NCBI GenBank assembly: GCA_943704415.1
Contig: CALSCO010000790.1
Span: forward strand, 1-17,096
Direction of reading: 5' to 3'
Length of the DNA: 17,096 bases
Origin: Parvularia atlantis
Lineage: Eukaryota; Opisthokonta; Rotosphaerida
Made by a program: the position numbers and the translations under genes. The notes beneath the pieces were generated by a model. That model saw only the letters and a program-made list of their open reading frames with translations. It had not been told where the DNA came from and did not search any database. Of this stretch, positions 1 through 7,798 are shown piece by piece (positions within the stretch are counted from its first letter, which is position 1; every line of letters begins with the position of its first letter).

Positions 1-163
1 GGGGGGGCGCACGCACATTGTGCCCGAGGCTGAACCAGAGCTGGCGCAGGTACGCCTCGTCCATCCACGGCTCGAGGTCGCCCATCCAGAGCGAGTTGCG
101 CGACGCGGGCGCGTCGTCGGCGCCGGCCTGCATGGCTGCCTGCATGGTGCTCACTGGCATCAT
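1..163 (-). CDS. RRM RNA-binding protein (NGR1/Nam8/Csx1/SECp43-like), 5' end only
   Basis: Partial gene read leftwards off the window. The first coding exon is 163..17. It starts at ATG 163 (a second ATG follows at once) and gives about 49 residues, ending in the beginning of an RNA recognition motif: residues reading LWMGDLEPWMDEAYLRQLWF, then SLGHN. The LW-MGDLEPWMDE signature is typical of the first RRM of the TIA1/Nam8/NGR1/Csx1 and tRNA-Sec-associated SECp43 group, which bind RNA in splicing or mRNA turnover. A donor GTGCGT follows at position 16, matching the splice donors seen throughout the window, and the intron then enters a C homopolymer (minus strand) at the window edge. The family is fairly secure from the motif; the exact orthologue cannot be decided from one exon. 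The short Met/Ala-rich leader before the RRM is unremarkable. Confidence 0.78.
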   Translation of the reverse strand, partial: MMPVSTMQAAMQAGADDAPASRNSLWMGDLEPWMDEAYLRQLWFSLGHNVRAPP

Positions 164-1222
164 GGCCCGGCGGCGGGGTGGAAAGGCGGCTGCGCGGGGC
201 GTTCGTCGTGAGCACGCGCGCACTCTGAGTGCAGCGACAGAGGTTAGAGGAAAGAGAGCGCGCGCGCGCGCCCGGCACAGAGCCAGCGCACGCACACGTA
301 GGAGGCCTGTGGCGCGCGCGGCCTCAGGAAGAAAGAAAAAAAAAAGAGTCATGGGGCGCGTTGGGGCGAAGGGCGACGGGGGCGGGCGACGCGCAAGACG
401 GGCGGCCCACCGCCGCCCCGTGTGGGCCACGCGGCCGCGCGAGCGCCGTTCGCTGTGCAGGCCAGCGCCGGCAGCGCGCCGCGAAAGGGGGACGCAGCCG
501 CAACAGGCGTGCAAGCGGCCCGCGGACAGCAAGCAGCGCCAAATAGAAAAAAGACGGAGGGGTGGGCCGAGGCCGCGCCCGGAGCGAAAATTTGCTCGTC
601 GTCCTGCACGTTCGCGGGTTGAGCCGACGGCGCGGCGGCGTGGTGGCAAGAAAACGACCCGTGCGCAATGCGCGGCGCGTGGCTCGGGTGCCGTGCGCAG
701 GCCCGCGCGCCTGCATGCGAGAGAGGGGCAGGCGCAACGAAATCGTCGCTGGCGAAAGGGGGGTGACCCAAAAGAAAGGACGATATGAGTCGTGTGCGGC
801 AAGGGCGGGCAGGCCCGGTACGACGCGCAAGAGCGGCCTGCTGAGTAAGCCGCCTGCCTGCCTGCTCGCGTGTGCGCGCGCGGCCATGGCAAAGAGAGGC
901 GGACTGTGGCGTGTGCGTGCTTTCCTGGCGTGGGCCGCGGTGGGCCAGAGAGAGAGAGAAAGGGAGGGTTGAGGGAAAAGCGCCACGTGGCCTTTTCGCA
1001 CACCACCGCCGCAAAAACTGCCACCCCATTCAACGCCGCGCAGTCGCGGCCGCAGGCGCAGCGACCGCGCACCGCACACACGCACGGCACAGAGGCACCG
1101 TGGCCGCACCGTGTGGTACCCACGCGCGCGCGTGAGGCGCAGCCAAGCCGGCACGGAGGTGAATGCGCGCGCGAAAAAACAAAAACGAAAACTTCCGCCG
1201 CGCATCTTCCGCCGGATCTCCG
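164..1222. promoter_or_regulatory. Large divergent intergenic region, no gene recognised
   Basis: About 1.06 kb separates the start codons of the leftward RRM gene and the rightward coiled-coil gene. Several long open frames cross it on both strands, but they are Arg/Ala/Pro-rich products of high G+C with no recognisable domain. I see no tRNA B-box, rRNA or convincing small gene. Visible elements are an A-tract with AG-rich flanks (around 331-350), a purine run of GA repeats (about 949-967), a CACGTG palindrome at 984-989, and an A-rich stretch (about 1170-1192) just upstream of the coiled-coil start. It presumably carries both promoters and 5' UTRs. An unrecognised non-coding RNA or 5' UTR introns cannot be excluded. 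Confidence 0.5.
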
Positions 1223-1968
1223 ATGGCGCTCGGCTGGGTCCACGAGCGGCTCGTGGCGCTCGACAAGGCACGCAGCGCACTGGCTTGCGCGGCATCGCTC
1301 AACAGCGCGTGCAGGAGCTGTGGCCGGCCGTCGAGCAGGTCGCCGCGCTCGAGGCGAGCCTGCGTGAAGCGCGCGCCCAGCAGCGCGTCGCCGAGCAGGA
1401 CCGCGCGCGGCTGCAGCTCGGTGCGTCTGCGCGTGCCGCTGCGGCTCGCTCGCGCCGGCTGACGATGCGCTCGGTGTGCAGAGAACGGCTACCTGCACCT
1501 GGCCGTCGACTCGGTGCAGGCGTCGGTGGCGGGTGTGATCGACCGCGAGGGTGCACCCAGCCGGCACCCCGGGCGCGTGCGCGCGATGAGGGGCCTGAGC
1601 GCGTCGCAGATGAGCGTCGCGAGCTGGCCGAGCGCGTCGAGCATCTGCAGGCGCAGCAGCGGCAGGAGCGCGAGGTGCCGTGCACCCGTAAGCGCGACCT
1701 GCTCGTTAGTTAAGCGCAGCCGTTCAGACCGCGGCGGCCGAGCGTGCAGCCGTCGAGCGCGCCACGAGCACGACGGTCGAGGCCCTGCGCGCCGAGATCG
1801 CCGCGCTGCAGGCCCAGCAGGCGCTGGACCGGTGCGGAGTGCGCCCCATGCCGCAGCGCCGACACTAATCGCGAACGACAGCGCCGCGGCCGACGACCAG
1901 CTGCGCACGGCGCAGGCCGAGCGCGACCGCAGCAAGCGCGAGCGCGACTACGGCACGTCAGCGTCCCT

Positions 1969-2006
<38 letters not shown>

Positions 2007-2396
2007 CGCGCGCGCATGCCACTGACTTCCGCCTTCGCAGCCCAGGGACAGCGCGCCGAGCTGCAGAAGAAGCTGGGCAGCCTCGAGACCGAGCTGAAGG
2101 ACCTGCGCGACAAGTACCGCGCGCGCGAACAGGAGCACGCTGAGGAGAGCCTGCGCCTGCGCCACCAGCTCGACGAGGCGCACTTGGTCGGCAAGGCGGG
2201 CAACGCGGGCGCGGGCGGGGGCGCGGGGCCGGCCAAGCCGCGGAGCAAGAAGCGCGAGATCCAGCAGATCGCCAAGCCGGTGACGGGCGCGGGCCCGGCC
2301 AAGCCGGTCGCCGGGACTGCGCCGCCTGTCAAGCTGCCGCGCCTCGATGCCGCTGCGCCGCTGCAAGACAGCCAGGCCGACTTTGAGTTTGAATGA
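1223..2396 (+). CDS. Coiled-coil protein, 269 aa, function unknown
   Basis: Seven inferred exons: 1223-1252, 1306-1420, 1482-1550, 1610-1674, 1728-1831, 1882-1952, 2041-2396. All phases agree, giving 270 codons with the TGA at 2394. I do not recognise the family. After a short N-terminus, most of residues ~15-200 is a charged helix rich in Glu, Arg, Gln and Ala (for example QVAALEASLREARAQQRVAE and ELQKKLGSLETELKDLRDKY), a clear coiled coil. A Gly/Ala/Pro/Lys-rich tail follows, with a basic patch (KPRSKKREIQ), ending in the acidic FEFE. It looks like a structural or scaffold protein. Two joins are weaker than the rest: the first intron has a poor GTGGCG donor, and the sixth (1953-2040) needs a GC-AG intron because no GT donor restores the frame. 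That intron holds a (CT)n tract. Confidence 0.68.
1953..2040 (+). other. Candidate GC-AG intron (coiled-coil gene)
   Basis: The donor reads ACG/GCACGT and the acceptor CGCAG. No GT in the exon end gives a join in phase with the downstream coiled-coil frame, whereas the GC donor restores it exactly. An 88-bp intron results. Confidence 0.55.
1971..2003 (+). repeat. (CT)16 microsatellite in intron
   Basis: Thirty-three bases of perfect CT repeat lie inside the sixth intron of the coiled-coil gene, between the GC donor and the CGCAG acceptor at 2040. The repeat may act as or lengthen the pyrimidine tract. Confidence 0.97.
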
Positions 2397-2442
2397 TGCC
2401 GAGTGCGCTGTCGTGCTGAGGGTGCCCGGCTGTACAGTTGTT

Positions 2443-2462
2443 GTTCTGAAGAGTTCTGAAGA
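2443..2462 (+). repeat. 10-bp tandem duplication GTTCTGAAGA x2
   Basis: Two exact adjacent copies (2443-2452, 2453-2462) lie in the 144-bp gap between the convergent stop codons of the coiled-coil gene and the FAIM-like gene. This spot is AT-richer than its surroundings and may belong to the 3' end of either transcript. No AATAAA was seen in the gap. Confidence 0.9.
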
Positions 2463-2540
2463 TCAATTCGCCTCTGCTGCTCGCCTGTCGCCTACCGCCT
2501 GTTGCCGCCTGCCGCCGCCTGCTGCAGCCCACCTGCAGCG

Positions 2541-3112
2541 TCACCGCAGAACGCTCGTGAGCCGCGCGTACAGCCGCTGCAGCGCCTGCGGCGTCGGCCT
2601 CCAGTCGAGGAACACTGCGCAAACGCACGTTCAGTGCCAAACAAGCAGACGAACGCGCGCACACACGCACCGTGCAGGAACAGTAGCACCACAAAGACGA
2701 TGAAGACGATGCGCACGACCAGCCGCCCCACCGACATGTGCTGCCGCCGCCCCGTGATCACGTCCACGCCGTCGACAAAGAGGTGGCTGTGCAGCGTGTT
2801 GATGACGACGAAGCACTCGTGCTTGGTCCCGGCCTGGCCACTGCCCGCACCGGCCGCGCCCGTTCCCGCAGGCGCGGTGCTCGTGCTGGACGAGACAGGG
2901 CTCTCGCGCTGCGAGTCGCTGCTGACGCTGTGCAGGACAAACTCAAACTTGCCGCCCAGGTCGAGCAGGTCGAGCCAGGTCTGCTGCCACTCGATCACGA
3001 CGCCGTCGACCGTCACGGCGACCTTGGACCCGGGTGTGATGCGCAGCTCGACCTTGTGTGTGCTGTCGCCGACCTTGAACAGCCACTTGCGCGCGCGGTA
3101 CGGGTTGAACAT
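2541..3112 (-). CDS. FAIM-like beta-sandwich protein with C-terminal membrane segment, 171 aa
   Basis: Two exons, 3112..2671 and 2614..2541, flank a 56-bp intron (donor GTGCGT, acceptor GCGCAG). They join in phase to 172 codons including TGA. Residues ~8-60 (W-L-F-KVGDSTHKVELRI, then VAVTVDGVVIEW, then GGKFEFVL) and ~98-118 (HECFVVIN, HSHLFVDGVDV) resemble the repeated beta-strand pattern of FAIM (Fas apoptotic inhibitory molecule, PF06905): W-x-F strand, VDG turn, final I-x-VDG strand. A Ser/Thr/Ala/Gly-rich loop (~residues 63-95) interrupts the fold. Residues ~130-150 form a strongly hydrophobic helix (RLVVRIVFIVFVVLLFLH), followed by a short basic tail, so the protein is probably tail-anchored. 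Classical FAIM is soluble. The family call is by pattern and moderately secure; the membrane segment is plain. It shares an 82-bp divergent promoter with eIF3i. Confidence 0.62.
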
Positions 3113-3194
3113 GACACGGGCCCCGCCACGCTGGGAAGCGCGTGGCAGAAAGCGTACACTTTTCGACCTTCTCCTCGTGGCGCACGGGCAAGCC
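3113..3194. promoter_or_regulatory. 82-bp bidirectional promoter/5' UTR region
   Basis: Only 82 bp separates the ATG of the FAIM-like gene (minus, 3112) from the ATG of eIF3i (plus, 3195), so both promoters and both 5' UTRs must fit here or overlap coding sequence. No TATA box is evident. Confidence 0.6.
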
Positions 3195-4462
3195 ATGGTG
3201 CGGCCCCCGCTCGCCCCCCTCGCGCCCGCGCCCACGCTCACGCTGCCGCCGCGGCCACCCACAGAGGCCGCTGCTGCTCCAGGGCCACTCGCGCCCGCTC
3301 ACCAAGGTGCGGTACAACCGCGAGGGCGACCTCATCTTCACGACGGCCAAGGACAAGGTGGCCAACGTCTGGTTCAGCCACAACGGCGAGCGCCTGGGCA
3401 CGTACAACGGCCACAATGGCTCGATCTGGTGCCTCGACACGACCTGTACGCGGGCCCCCGCGCTGCTCGGCCGTTCGGCGTTGTGACGCGCCGGCCCTCC
3501 GCGCCGCCGCAGACGACTCGGCCCGGTTACTGACCGGCTCGGCCGACAGCACGGCCAAGCTGTGGGACGTCGAGACGGGCGGGGAGCTGGCGTCGTTCAC
3601 GCAGAAGACGGCCGTGCGCGCGGTCGGCTTCGCGCTCGGCGACCGCACGGCCTTCACCGTGACCGACGCGCTCATGGGCAACCCGGCCCAGCTGCACATC
3701 TACGACATCACGTCGCGTGCGTGCCATCGCCCGGCAAGGCCGCCCCGCCTCACACATGCGCATGCTCATGCGTGCAGAGACGCCCGCGGCCGTGCGCTCG
3801 TTCAACGTCGGCGACTCGAAGGTCATCTGCGCGTGCTGGGGCCCGCTCAACCAGTACATCTACGCTGGCCACGAGAACGGCGACATCACGCTCTGGGACT
3901 GGCAGGCACGCCCGGGCGCATCGGCTGCAGCGTGGCCCGTCTCACCCTCCCCGCCCGCGCGCACCACCAGAACGGCACGCTTGCACGGACCATCAAGGAG
4001 CACACGAACGCCATCACCGATATGCAGTTTGCCGGCGATAAGACCTACTTCATCACCTCGTCCAAGGACAAGACGGCCAAGGTGCGCACGCCACGTGCAC
4101 GTCGACGGCCGCGCCGCTCACACGCGCCCGCGGCGCAGCTGTTCGACACCAAGTCGCTCGACCGCCTCAAGACGTACCAGACCGAGCGCCCGGTCAACTC
4201 GGCGTCCATCTCCAACCTGAAGGAGCACGTGCGTCTGCCTGCGCGCGTGCCTACGGTGCGCGGGTTGGGTGGCTGAGCAGCGCACGCGCGCCAGGTCATC
4301 CTCGGCGGTGGCCAGGAGGCGAGCATGGTCACGACGACGTCGGCGCGCGCGGGTAAGTTTGAGGTGCTCATCTACCACAAGGTCTTTGAGGATGAGATCG
4401 GCCGGGTCAAGGGCCACTTTGGTGCGCGCGCGCACCATCTGCTGCCACTCGTCGGCCGCTGA

Positions 4463-4506
<44 letters not shown>

Positions 4507-4684
4507 GGGCCCATCAACACCGTGTGCTTCTCGCCCGACGGCCGCGGGTGCATTCTTGCTGGCACGGCACACGTGTAGTGCTCGCTGACGGCCGCGCCGC
4601 AGCTTCACGAGCGGCGGCGAGGACGGCTACGTGCGCCTGCACCACTTCGACAAGGACTACTTTGAGTTTGAGATCGACTTCTGA
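3195..4684 (+). CDS. EIF3I: Translation initiation factor eIF3 subunit I (WD40), 321 aa
   Basis: Nine exons: 3195-3197, 3265-3445, 3513-3716, 3778-3905, 3971-4081, 4139-4228, 4295-4421, 4508-4547, 4603-4684. They sum to 966 nt, 321 aa plus TGA, close to the usual ~325 aa. The protein is the seven-bladed WD40 subunit of eIF3, which acts in the cytoplasm in recruiting the 40S subunit and mRNA. Diagnostic segments in order are [20 protein letters not shown], a [18 protein letters not shown] blade, [26 protein letters not shown]-type blade reading [39 protein letters not shown] and the C-terminal [20 protein letters not shown]. The first coding exon is the start codon alone: GTGCGG follows the ATG directly, and the next exon supplies RPLLLQGH. 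The intron at 3906-3970 is GC-AG. The intron at 4422-4507 holds an (ACGC)11 repeat. Identity is certain; splice sites are strongly constrained by the conserved sequence. Confidence 0.97.
3906..3970 (+). other. GC-AG intron (eIF3i intron 4)
   Basis: The donor reads CAG/GCACGC and the acceptor ACCAG. The conserved flanks WDWQ and NGTL...KEH of eIF3i meet exactly when this 65-bp stretch is removed, and no GT donor in the vicinity allows it. This is the best-supported of the GC-AG cases because the protein family is so well known. Confidence 0.85.
4462..4505 (+). repeat. (ACGC)11 microsatellite in eIF3i intron 7
   Basis: Eleven tetranucleotide units run from a CTGAC branch-site-like motif (4459-4463) directly into the acceptor AG at 4506-4507. 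The intron therefore has no pyrimidine tract; the repeat replaces it. Confidence 0.97.
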
Positions 4685-6734
4685 GGCGCCGTGTGACTGC
4701 ATGTGGTGACAGAGACACTGCGATCACTGCGGAGGCCGCACGGTCGGCAGGCCGGTGCTGCACGTGTGCAAGAATGGTGAGACGCGAGCGAGCCAGCCTG
4801 CGTCAGGCCACACCTGTTGGTCGTGAGGGGCACCTGCGTAAACCGGCAGCTGTCCGCGCCAAACGCGCCCGGCACGCGCACGGCCACGCCAGTCGAGTTG
4901 GCCGGGCAGGGCGTGCACGCGAGCGTGGTCGTGTTGACGTAGCGCCCGGCGATGCAGTCTATGTGCGCTCGCGCGCGCGCGGTTAGCTCGTCGCATGCGT
5001 CCAGCGTCCAGCGAGCGACGCAACTGGACGCGCTCTGCAGCACCGTCGCCAGCACCGGGAATCCGGCACCCGTCACGTTGGCCCACACGCTCGGCGCGCC
5101 CACGGGCACACTGGCCGGCAGCCACGCCTTCGCCACGGTCAGAGCAGCTCCAGGGGCAGGCGCACGCACACAGGCGCACGCACCTCGGTCAGTCGCTGCG
5201 GTGACAGCGACTTGGCGCGATCGGCCTCGAGCAGCAGAGCCGCCAGCCCCGCAAGCGATGGCGCGGCCGCCGACGTGCCCGCAAACGTCCGGAAACCCCG
5301 GACCGCGGTCGACACCGCGTCCACGCCTGTGAACAGCGGCTGCCGTCTGGTGGAGGTGGAGGTGGTGCTCAGCCTACGAGCGCCACAACGGCCTGCACAC
5401 GCGCACCGCAGCTCCACCCCGCCCGCAACGGGTCGATTGTTGAGGTCGAAGAAGATACGCCGCGGGCCGTCGCTCGAGTACGTCTCTGGGCTGAGCGTCA
5501 CGTTGGCCTCCTGCACGGTCTGCGCGCTGTCGTCAGCAGCAAAGACGCGCAGGGCCAGCCTCACCCGCGAGCGCGACGGTGGGGCCACAGCGCCCACACC
5601 GAGCACACCCGGCCCGGCCGAGTGGCCGTAGATGGCCCCGTCGGTGCCGGCTGGTCGGGCGCCTCAGTCGCCGTCGTTTTCACGCCCAGGTGGCACGCAC
5701 CGACAAACTGGCCCGACGCGCCAAAGAGTGAAACGCGCAGGAAGCGGTCAGGCACGCTCGCCGACGCCTTGCCCACCGCCACAAACAGCCGGCGCGACGA
5801 GAAATCGAGGTCCTGCGGTGCACGCAACTGCGTGAGTAGTTGCGACAAAGCTTTCTTTTTTTTCCGTGCAGCGGCGCACCGTGACCGTGATGACCTCCTG
5901 CGGGTCCTGGCGGCCGTCTGGCACCGCAGACGTAAGCACATGCGCACCGCAGGTATGCCCGCGACGACGACAGACCCTGCACCGTGAGCGACGAGCGCAC
6001 AATGCTGCCGCGGCGGTCGATGATGAACAAATCGTAGTCGTTCGCCGAGCCCATGAGCGGGTCCGACCACCACAGCACCACCGAGTCGGGCGATCCTGTG
6101 CGCACCCGCGCGGGGCATGTCAGGCTCGCGACAACACAAGCACAAGCGCGCTGTCGGCACTGCGCACCTATGACCTCGAGCCCGACGGCCTGCGTGCTCG
6201 TGTTGAACAGGTGCACGACGACCGACGACGACGACGCCAGGAACGCGCCCTCCCACACTGCGCGCGTCAGCCGGTGCGCACCGTGCAGGCACAGCGGCCG
6301 CGCACCGCTCGATGTGCCTGAGGGCCGGTTGCCCGCGTTGCCCGCGGCCGACAGGAACGTCACGCCCTCGCGCACGACTTGCGCCGCCGCCACCGTGATC
6401 TCGCCTGCGTCCGAGAACGGCGGTTCGTCGCGGTAAACGACGTCGTCAACGATGACGCTGCAGCCGAGCGCGGCCAGGCGCAGGATCTGTGGGCGACGAT
6501 CAGTGCGCGGCGCACAGCGAGCAAGCGCGCGGGCACGGCACGTTGTCGGCGAACGAGCTCGGGCTGATGAACGCGGTGGCGTACGCGAGCGACGCGTTGG
6601 GCGCGACCTGTTCCAGCAGTGGGTGCCCAGCAGGCCGCGCCCGCCGAGTCACGCACCGTGTGCACGATCTGCAGCATCGCCGTGCCCTCGCCCTGGCGTG
6701 ACACGCTCGAGCCTGCCCTCTGGCGCGTCAGCAG

Positions 6735-6811
<77 letters not shown>

Positions 6812-7660
6812 CGCGGTACCACAGCACGCACCGTTCTGGCCGTCCGGCACCTCCACCGCGGGCAGCTGGCCCGCCTGCTGCAGCTCGTCCAGGAACTCGA
6901 GGTCGTTGGACATGACGCCGACCTTTATGCCTGCCGACGCCGCGTGAGCTGCACACGCCACGCCCGTCGGCCGCACACCCGCTCCGGACACGTTGAAGCG
7001 CTGCCACAGCGCGCGGAGCCCGAACGCTGCCACGAGCTCGGCCGGGGCCAGCGCGCTCGCGACCGCCAGGCCGCGGCGCATCGCCCGGTCGGCGCAGCGC
7101 ACGGCGCCCACGGCCGGCAGCCGCACCAGCGCCGCAACCGCGCCCAGCGGCAGTACGGCGCGCGCCTCGCCGAAGCGCTCGCTGGCGTGCACGACGCGCG
7201 CGCCGTCGCCGGCCGCGTGCACGAGCCGCTGAACCGCCGCGAGCTGCTCGCGCACGGCGACTGTTGCCGCCGTGCCCGCCAGGACGCGCGCTGCGATCCA
7301 TCCTGAGCAAGCGCGCCCGCTCACGGTGGCCCGGGTGTGCGCACCGTGGTCCGCCACGTGTAAGTCCACGCTCGCGAGGCCCGGCGCGCCCTCGACGGCG
7401 CAGGCGAGCGGGACGGGACCCGCTGCCTCGACGGCGACGAGCAGCTCGTGCGTGACCTGTGGCGAGTGTTCGAGCCACCCACGCGCGCGCGGAGGGTGCG
7501 TCGAGCGCGCACCTTGGCGCGCAGCGCATCTGTCAGCTCGGCGGCCGCGCGCGTCTGCAGCGGGCGCGGCGCGGTGCGCAGGGCGGCGAGGGCGCGCGCA
7601 AACGCGTCGGCCGACGGCCCGTCGCTCTCGGCCGCCGCGCCCCTCGCCAGCAGCACCAGT

Positions 7661-7693
<33 letters not shown>

Positions 7694-7704
7694 GCGCGCG
7701 GCAT
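4657..7704 (-). CDS. Secreted subtilisin-family (S8) serine protease with inserted beta domain and Cys-rich tail
   Basis: Twelve exons: 7704..7513, 7456..7345, 7302..6832, 6712..6657, 6607..6542, 6486..6168, 6095..5976, 5917..5880, 5812..5701, 5650..5407, 5346..5184, 5127..4657. The result is 787 aa if the last exon is unspliced. A signal peptide with a poly-Leu core (residues 1-25) precedes a ~200-aa prodomain. Catalytic positions: [10 protein letters not shown] (~226-235, where Asp is expected one residue earlier), AMLQIVH276, SAAGN349 (oxyanion), GTS602AAAP. The order and spacing, with [11 protein letters not shown] and GSANDYDLF, match a subfamily I know mainly from bacteria. A beta-sandwich insert lies between Asn and Ser. 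The tail has a CIAGRY...[10 protein letters not shown]...C motif like GCC2/GCC3 or EGF-type repeats. The 3' end is uncertain: a donor-like CAG/GTGCCC near 4826 could splice to an earlier stop; unspliced, the frame ends at 4657 inside eIF3i's last exon. Confidence 0.9.
6738..6809 (+). repeat. (AC)36 microsatellite in protease intron 3
   Basis: Seventy-two bases of perfect CA/GT repeat lie inside the 119-bp intron 6831..6713 of the protease gene (read as GT repeat on the coding strand). This is the longest repeat in the window and the reason this intron is twice normal size. Confidence 0.98.
7661..7692 (+). repeat. CAG/CTG trinucleotide repeat coding for signal-peptide leucines
   Basis: About ten (AGC) units on the plus strand read as repeated CTG (Leu) on the coding strand, forming the hydrophobic core of the protease signal peptide immediately after Met-Pro-Arg-Ala. 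The repeat is coding, so its length directly sets the hydrophobic-core length. Confidence 0.95.
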
Positions 7705-7798
7705 CGCTGGGGTGGCGAATGTGCCCGCAGAGGCGGCAGTGGCGCGCGGTCGGGGTGCCTGTCCATCGCGATGACGCGTACGCGCAACCAAGTGTCTC
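7705..7798 (-). promoter_or_regulatory. 94-bp gap: protease promoter / methyltransferase 3' end
   Basis: This tandem minus-strand gap lies between the methyltransferase stop (7799) and the protease ATG (7704). It must contain the 3' UTR end of one gene and the promoter of the next. No recognisable motif was seen. Confidence 0.45.

Noticed and set aside
18-1295. Long open frames on both strands (up to 323 aa) across the left intergenic region
   Set aside because: Products are Arg/Ala/Pro-rich with no domain or plausible composition; long frames are expected by chance at this G+C content.
1223-1310. A frameshift or pseudogene at the start of the coiled-coil gene
   Set aside because: A 53-bp intron (1253-1305) restores the frame exactly and has normal size, though its donor is weak.
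4462-4505. CRISPR-like or telomere-like array
   Set aside because: It is a perfect tetranucleotide microsatellite with no spacers, inside an eIF3i intron.
6360-7529. Open frames reading the (AC)36 repeat as Thr-His or Val-Cys runs
   Set aside because: The repeat lies inside a protease intron whose flanks join in phase to conserved subtilase motifs.
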